Source: JALORV01 sp035255845
GTDB taxonomy: Bacteria; Pseudomonadota; Gammaproteobacteria; Burkholderiales; Burkholderiaceae_F
DNA length: 25,958 nucleotides
Direction of reading: 5' to 3'
Assembly (NCBI GenBank): GCA_035255845.1
Contig: DATEZE010000091.1
Span: 1 to 25,958 of the forward strand
Positions 22,863 through 25,958 of the stretch are shown here, in pieces (position 1 is the stretch's first letter; each line of letters begins with the position of its first letter). The notes beneath the pieces are model-generated. The model was not told the origin of the DNA, did not search any database, and was given only the letters and a program-made list of their open reading frames with translations. The position numbers and the translations under genes are program-made.

Positions 22863-24992
22863 ATGTCGGCGATCAAGGAGGTTTGGCCCGGGCGTCCGCA
22901 TCCACGCGGGGCCACATGGGACGGCGAAGGCGTCAACTTCGCCCTGTTCTCGGAAAATGCCGGACGCGTCGATCTGTGTCTCTTCGATGCCAGCGGACGG
23001 CGCGAGGTGCAACGCATCTCGTTGGGCGAGCAGACCGACCAGATATGGCACTGCTATCTACCCGAGGCGCGTCCGGGTCTGGTGTATGGCTACCGTGTGT
23101 ATGGGCCCTACCGGCCGCTCGAAGGCCATCGGTTCAATCCACACAAGCTGCTGCTCGATCCCTACGCCAAGAGCATCGTCGGCGCGGTGCGCTGGAGCGA
23201 CGCCTTGTTCGGCTACACGGTAGGGCACAAGCGCGCCGATCTGTCGCTCGACCGACGCGACAGCGCAAGCGGCATGCCGAAGTGCAAGGTGATCGATCCG
23301 GCGTTCACCTGGGGCGATGATCGGCGCCCGGTGGTGCCGTGGCACGAAATGGTGATCTACGAGCTGCATGTGCGCGGCTTCACGATGCAGCATCCCGACG
23401 TTCCGCCGCCGCTGCGGGGCACTTATGCCGGACTTGCCACTGCTCCGGTAATCGATTACCTGCAGCGGCTCGGGATCACCACCGTCGAGCTGATGCCGGT
23501 TCATGCGTATGTCGACGACCGGCACCTGGTGCAGGCCGGGCTGCGCAACTACTGGGGCTACAACACGATCGGTTACTTCGCGCCCGACAGCCGTTATTCG
23601 GCATCGGGCAAGGTCAACGAGTTCAAGACGATGGTCAAGGCGCTGCATTCGGCGGGGCTCGAAGTGATCCTCGACGTCGTCTACAACCACACCGCAGAAG
23701 GCAACGAGCTCGGACCGACCCTTGCCTTTCGCGGCATCGACAACCGTTCTTACTACCGTCTACGTCAGGACGATCCCCGCTATTACATGGACTTCACCGG
23801 GACCGGCAACACGCTCGACATGCAGCACCCGGGCGCGCTGCAGCTGATGACGGACTCGCTGCGCTACTGGGTGCAGGAAATGCACGTCGACGGCTTCCGC
23901 TTCGACCTGGCCTCGGCGCTGGCGCGCGAACTGCACGAAGTCGACCGGCTCGGAACCTTCTTCGACATCATCCGGCAGGACCCGCTGCTGTCGCAGGTGA
24001 AGCTCATCGCGGAGCCGTGGGACCTCGGTGAAGGAGGCTACCAGGTCGGCAACTTTCCCTCGGGCTGGGCCGAGTGGAACGACAAGTACCGCGACACGAT
24101 GCGCGCCTACTGGAAAGGCGACGGCGGTCTGATCGGTGAATTCGCGCGCCGGCTGACCGGCTCGTCGGACCTGTACAGCCGCTCCGGGCGGCGCCCGCAC
24201 GCCAGCATCAACTTCATCACTGCGCACGACGGCTTCACGCTGCGAGATCTGGTCAGCTACAACGAAAAGCACAACGAAGCCAATAACGAAGACAACCGAG
24301 ATGGGGTCGACAACAACCTCTCGTGGAACTGCGGATTCGAAGGGCCGACCGCCGATCCGGCCATCAATGAATTGCGCGAGCGCCAGGTGCGCAACCTGCT
24401 GGGTACGCTGCTGCTGTCACAAGGCGTGCCGATGATGCTGGCGGGCGACGAGATCGGCCGCACGCAGCGCGGCAACAACAACGCGTACTGCCACGACAAC
24501 GAAATCTCGTGGGTCGACTGGGCACTCGACCCACCGCGCGAACGGTTGCTCGAGTATGCGCGCCGCATGATCGCGCTGCGGCGCAGTCATCCTGTGTTTC
24601 GACGGCGCCATTTTTTTCAGGGCCGCTCGGTGCGGGGGAGCGGCGAAAAGGACATTGCGTGGCTGACGCCGGACGGCAGCGAGATGTCCGTGGAGGAGTG
24701 GGACAACAATTTCGCCCGCTGCCTCGGCGTGTTTCTCGGCGGCGAGGCGCTGCAGGAGGTCGACGAGCGCGGACGGCGCGTCGTCGACGACAGCTTCCTG
24801 CTGCTATTTAACGCGCACCATGACGCGATTCCCTTCAAGCTGCCGGACCTCGGGGCCGGCGGTTGGCTGGCCCTGGTCGATACCGCGTTCGGCAACGGTC
24901 TGCTGCCCGAAGGCACTTATCAGCCGAACGGCACGTACAAACTGGCGGGGCGCAGCTTGGCGCTTCTGCAGCAGGTCCGACCTCCCGGATGA
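22863..24992 (+). CDS. glgX: Glycogen debranching enzyme (isoamylase-type GH13_11)
   Basis: The length of 709 residues is normal for GlgX/TreX. An N-terminal CBM48 domain (GRPHPRGATWDGEGVNFALF, residues 10-29) precedes the GH13 barrel. The barrel has WHEMVIYELHVRGFT, NYWGYNTIGYFAP, EVILDVVYNHTAEG, GFRFDLA with nucleophile Asp348, LIAEPWDLGEGGYQVG with acid/base Glu384 and TAHDGFTL with Asp456. NEANNEDNRDGVDNNLSWN and AGDEIGRTQRGNNNAYC are specific to the GlgX/isoamylase branch. It hydrolyses alpha-1,6 branch points, releasing linear maltodextrins that TreY/TreZ can convert to trehalose. It is 28 bp after the MscS-like gene, and its stop overlaps the treZ start (ATGA). Confidence 0.95.
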   Translation: MSAIKEVWPGRPHPRGATWDGEGVNFALFSENAGRVDLCLFDASGRREVQRISLGEQTDQIWHCYLPEARPGLVYGYRVYGPYRPLEGHRFNPHKLLLDPYAKSIVGAVRWSDALFGYTVGHKRADLSLDRRDSASGMPKCKVIDPAFTWGDDRRPVVPWHEMVIYELHVRGFTMQHPDVPPPLRGTYAGLATAPVIDYLQRLGITTVELMPVHAYVDDRHLVQAGLRNYWGYNTIGYFAPDSRYSASGKVNEFKTMVKALHSAGLEVILDVVYNHTAEGNELGPTLAFRGIDNRSYYRLRQDDPRYYMDFTGTGNTLDMQHPGALQLMTDSLRYWVQEMHVDGFRFDLASALARELHEVDRLGTFFDIIRQDPLLSQVKLIAEPWDLGEGGYQVGNFPSGWAEWNDKYRDTMRAYWKGDGGLIGEFARRLTGSSDLYSRSGRRPHASINFITAHDGFTLRDLVSYNEKHNEANNEDNRDGVDNNLSWNCGFEGPTADPAINELRERQVRNLLGTLLLSQGVPMMLAGDEIGRTQRGNNNAYCHDNEISWVDWALDPPRERLLEYARRMIALRRSHPVFRRRHFFQGRSVRGSGEKDIAWLTPDGSEMSVEEWDNNFARCLGVFLGGEALQEVDERGRRVVDDSFLLLFNAHHDAIPFKLPDLGAGGWLALVDTAFGNGLLPEGTYQPNGTYKLAGRSLALLQQVRPPG

Positions 24993-25958
24993 AGCGTCGA
25001 CATTCAATGCCGTTCGGGGCCGAGTTGACCGGCGAGGGTACGCGCTTCCGCCTGTGGGCTCCGGCCGCGGCGCGCGTGGATATCGAGCTGGACGTGGCCG
25101 GACGCCGCGATCGCCGAGCGCTGCGGGCACTCGAAGGTGGCTGGTTCGAACTGTTCGTTGAGGGCATCGGCGCCGGGGTCCGCTATGCGTACCGGATCGA
25201 CGGCGGACAACAGTTCCCCGATCCGGCATCGCGCTGCAATCCTGACGACGTACATCGCCCCAGCATGGTCGTCGATCCTCGGGCGTACGACTGGATCGAC
25301 GCCAATTGGGGCGGTCGCCGCTGGGAGGAGGCGGTGATCTACGAATTGCACGTCGGTACGTTCACGCCGGAGGGGACGTTCGCTGCCGCGCGTGAGCGAC
25401 TGTACGGCCTGCGCCAAATCGGCATCACCGCGATCGAGCTGATGCCGCTGGCGGACTTTCCCGGGCAGCGAAACTGGGGCTACGACGGCGTTCTGCTGTT
25501 CGCACCAGAGTCGAGTTACGGCACGCCGGAGGAGCTGAAGAGTTTCGTCGACGCCGCGCACCAGCTTGGGATGATGGTGCTGCTCGACGTCGTCTACAAC
25601 CACTTCGGGCCGGAGGGCAACTATCTGCACCTCTTTGCACCGCAATTCTTCACCGACCGACACGAGACACCATGGGGCGCGGCAATCAACTTCGACGGAC
25701 CGGGCAGCCGCACGGTGCGCGACTTTTACCTGAACAACGCGCTGTACTGGCTCGACGAGTTCCAGTTCGACGGGCTGCGGCTCGATGCAGTGCATGCAAT
25801 CTTCGATGACAGCGAGCAACACATCGTCAGCGAACTCGCTGCGGTAGTCCGACGGCATAGTGCGGGCCGGCACGTGCATCTCGTTCTGGAGAACGACCAC
25901 AACGAAGCGCATTACCTGGCGCGCGATCCGCATGGCAGGACTTTGATTGCCGACGCGC
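24989..25958 (+). CDS. treZ: Malto-oligosyltrehalose trehalohydrolase, 3'-truncated by window end
   Basis: The frame is open from ATG 24989 (overlapping the glgX TGA) to the window end, giving 323 residues. The N-terminal PFGAEL...TRFRLWAP is the E-set domain of TreZ. The GH13_10 barrel follows: WEEAVIYELHVGTFTPEGTF, GITAIELMPLADFPGQRNWG, YDGVLLFAPESSYG and LLDVVYNHFGPEGNYL. The catalytic residues are the nucleophile in FDGLRLDAVHAI (Asp266) and the acid/base in HLVLENDHNEA (Glu301). The NDHN after the glutamate separates TreZ from GlgB and GlgX. The enzyme releases trehalose from maltooligosyl-trehalose made by TreY, which is expected nearby but not in the window. ATG 25007 is an alternative start; the stop/start overlap favours 24989. 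The third catalytic residue is beyond the edge. Confidence 0.94.
   Translation, partial: MKRRHSMPFGAELTGEGTRFRLWAPAAARVDIELDVAGRRDRRALRALEGGWFELFVEGIGAGVRYAYRIDGGQQFPDPASRCNPDDVHRPSMVVDPRAYDWIDANWGGRRWEEAVIYELHVGTFTPEGTFAAARERLYGLRQIGITAIELMPLADFPGQRNWGYDGVLLFAPESSYGTPEELKSFVDAAHQLGMMVLLDVVYNHFGPEGNYLHLFAPQFFTDRHETPWGAAINFDGPGSRTVRDFYLNNALYWLDEFQFDGLRLDAVHAIFDDSEQHIVSELAAVVRRHSAGRHVHLVLENDHNEAHYLARDPHGRTLIADA

Noticed and set aside
1..25958. tRNA genes, CRISPR arrays, insertion sequences, prophage or integration sites
   Set aside because: No cloverleaf, repeat-spacer pattern, transposase, integrase or flanking direct repeats were found on reading either strand.

Overview
The window is a dense carbohydrate-metabolism locus from a high-GC Gram-negative bacterium. 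Protein styles (SbmA/YddA-like ABC protein, GlgE plus a TreS-maltokinase fusion, Glk next to a membrane-anchored OtsA) suggest a proteobacterium, perhaps a gammaproteobacterium near Xanthomonadales/Steroidobacterales. That placement is an inference, not something the sequence proves. No rRNA, tRNA, CRISPR array, insertion sequence or phage gene was seen.

Layout. (1) 1-3399, plus strand: the 3' end of glucokinase, then otsA and otsB (trehalose from UDP-glucose and glucose-6-phosphate). OtsA carries an extra N-terminal module of two membrane helices around a periplasmic domain. (2) 3451-5613, minus strand: a cytoplasmic GH3 beta-glucosidase, divergent from (3) 5667-12449, plus strand: a four-gene unit whose genes all overlap at stop/start codons. 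It encodes a glycoamylase-like (GH144-type) hydrolase, a GH15 glucoamylase, an SbmA/YddA-like ABC protein with degenerate ATPase motifs, and a secreted CocE/NonD-like protein that appears to have lost its nucleophilic serine. (4) 12483-13916, minus strand: an MFS transporter. (5) 14106-14552: a small XRE-type regulator behind a near-palindromic site and followed by an intrinsic terminator. (6) 14828 to the window end, plus strand: glgB - glgE - treS/mak - MscS-like membrane protein - glgX - treZ (cut by the end; treY or malQ may follow).

How the genes fit together. OtsA/OtsB make trehalose. TreS converts trehalose to maltose and its fused maltokinase makes maltose-1-phosphate. GlgE adds maltosyl units to alpha-1,4-glucan and GlgB branches it. 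GlgX debranches the polymer, and TreZ (with an expected TreY) releases trehalose from it. The window therefore encodes a nearly closed trehalose/alpha-glucan cycle. GH15 and Glk can return glucose to glucose-6-phosphate. The GH3/GH144-type pair may handle a beta-glucan such as beta-1,2-glucan, which is an inference from family membership. The most unusual points are the sensor-like OtsA, the coupled ABC/pseudohydrolase pair with both active sites eroded, and an MscS-like protein inside the GlgE operon.
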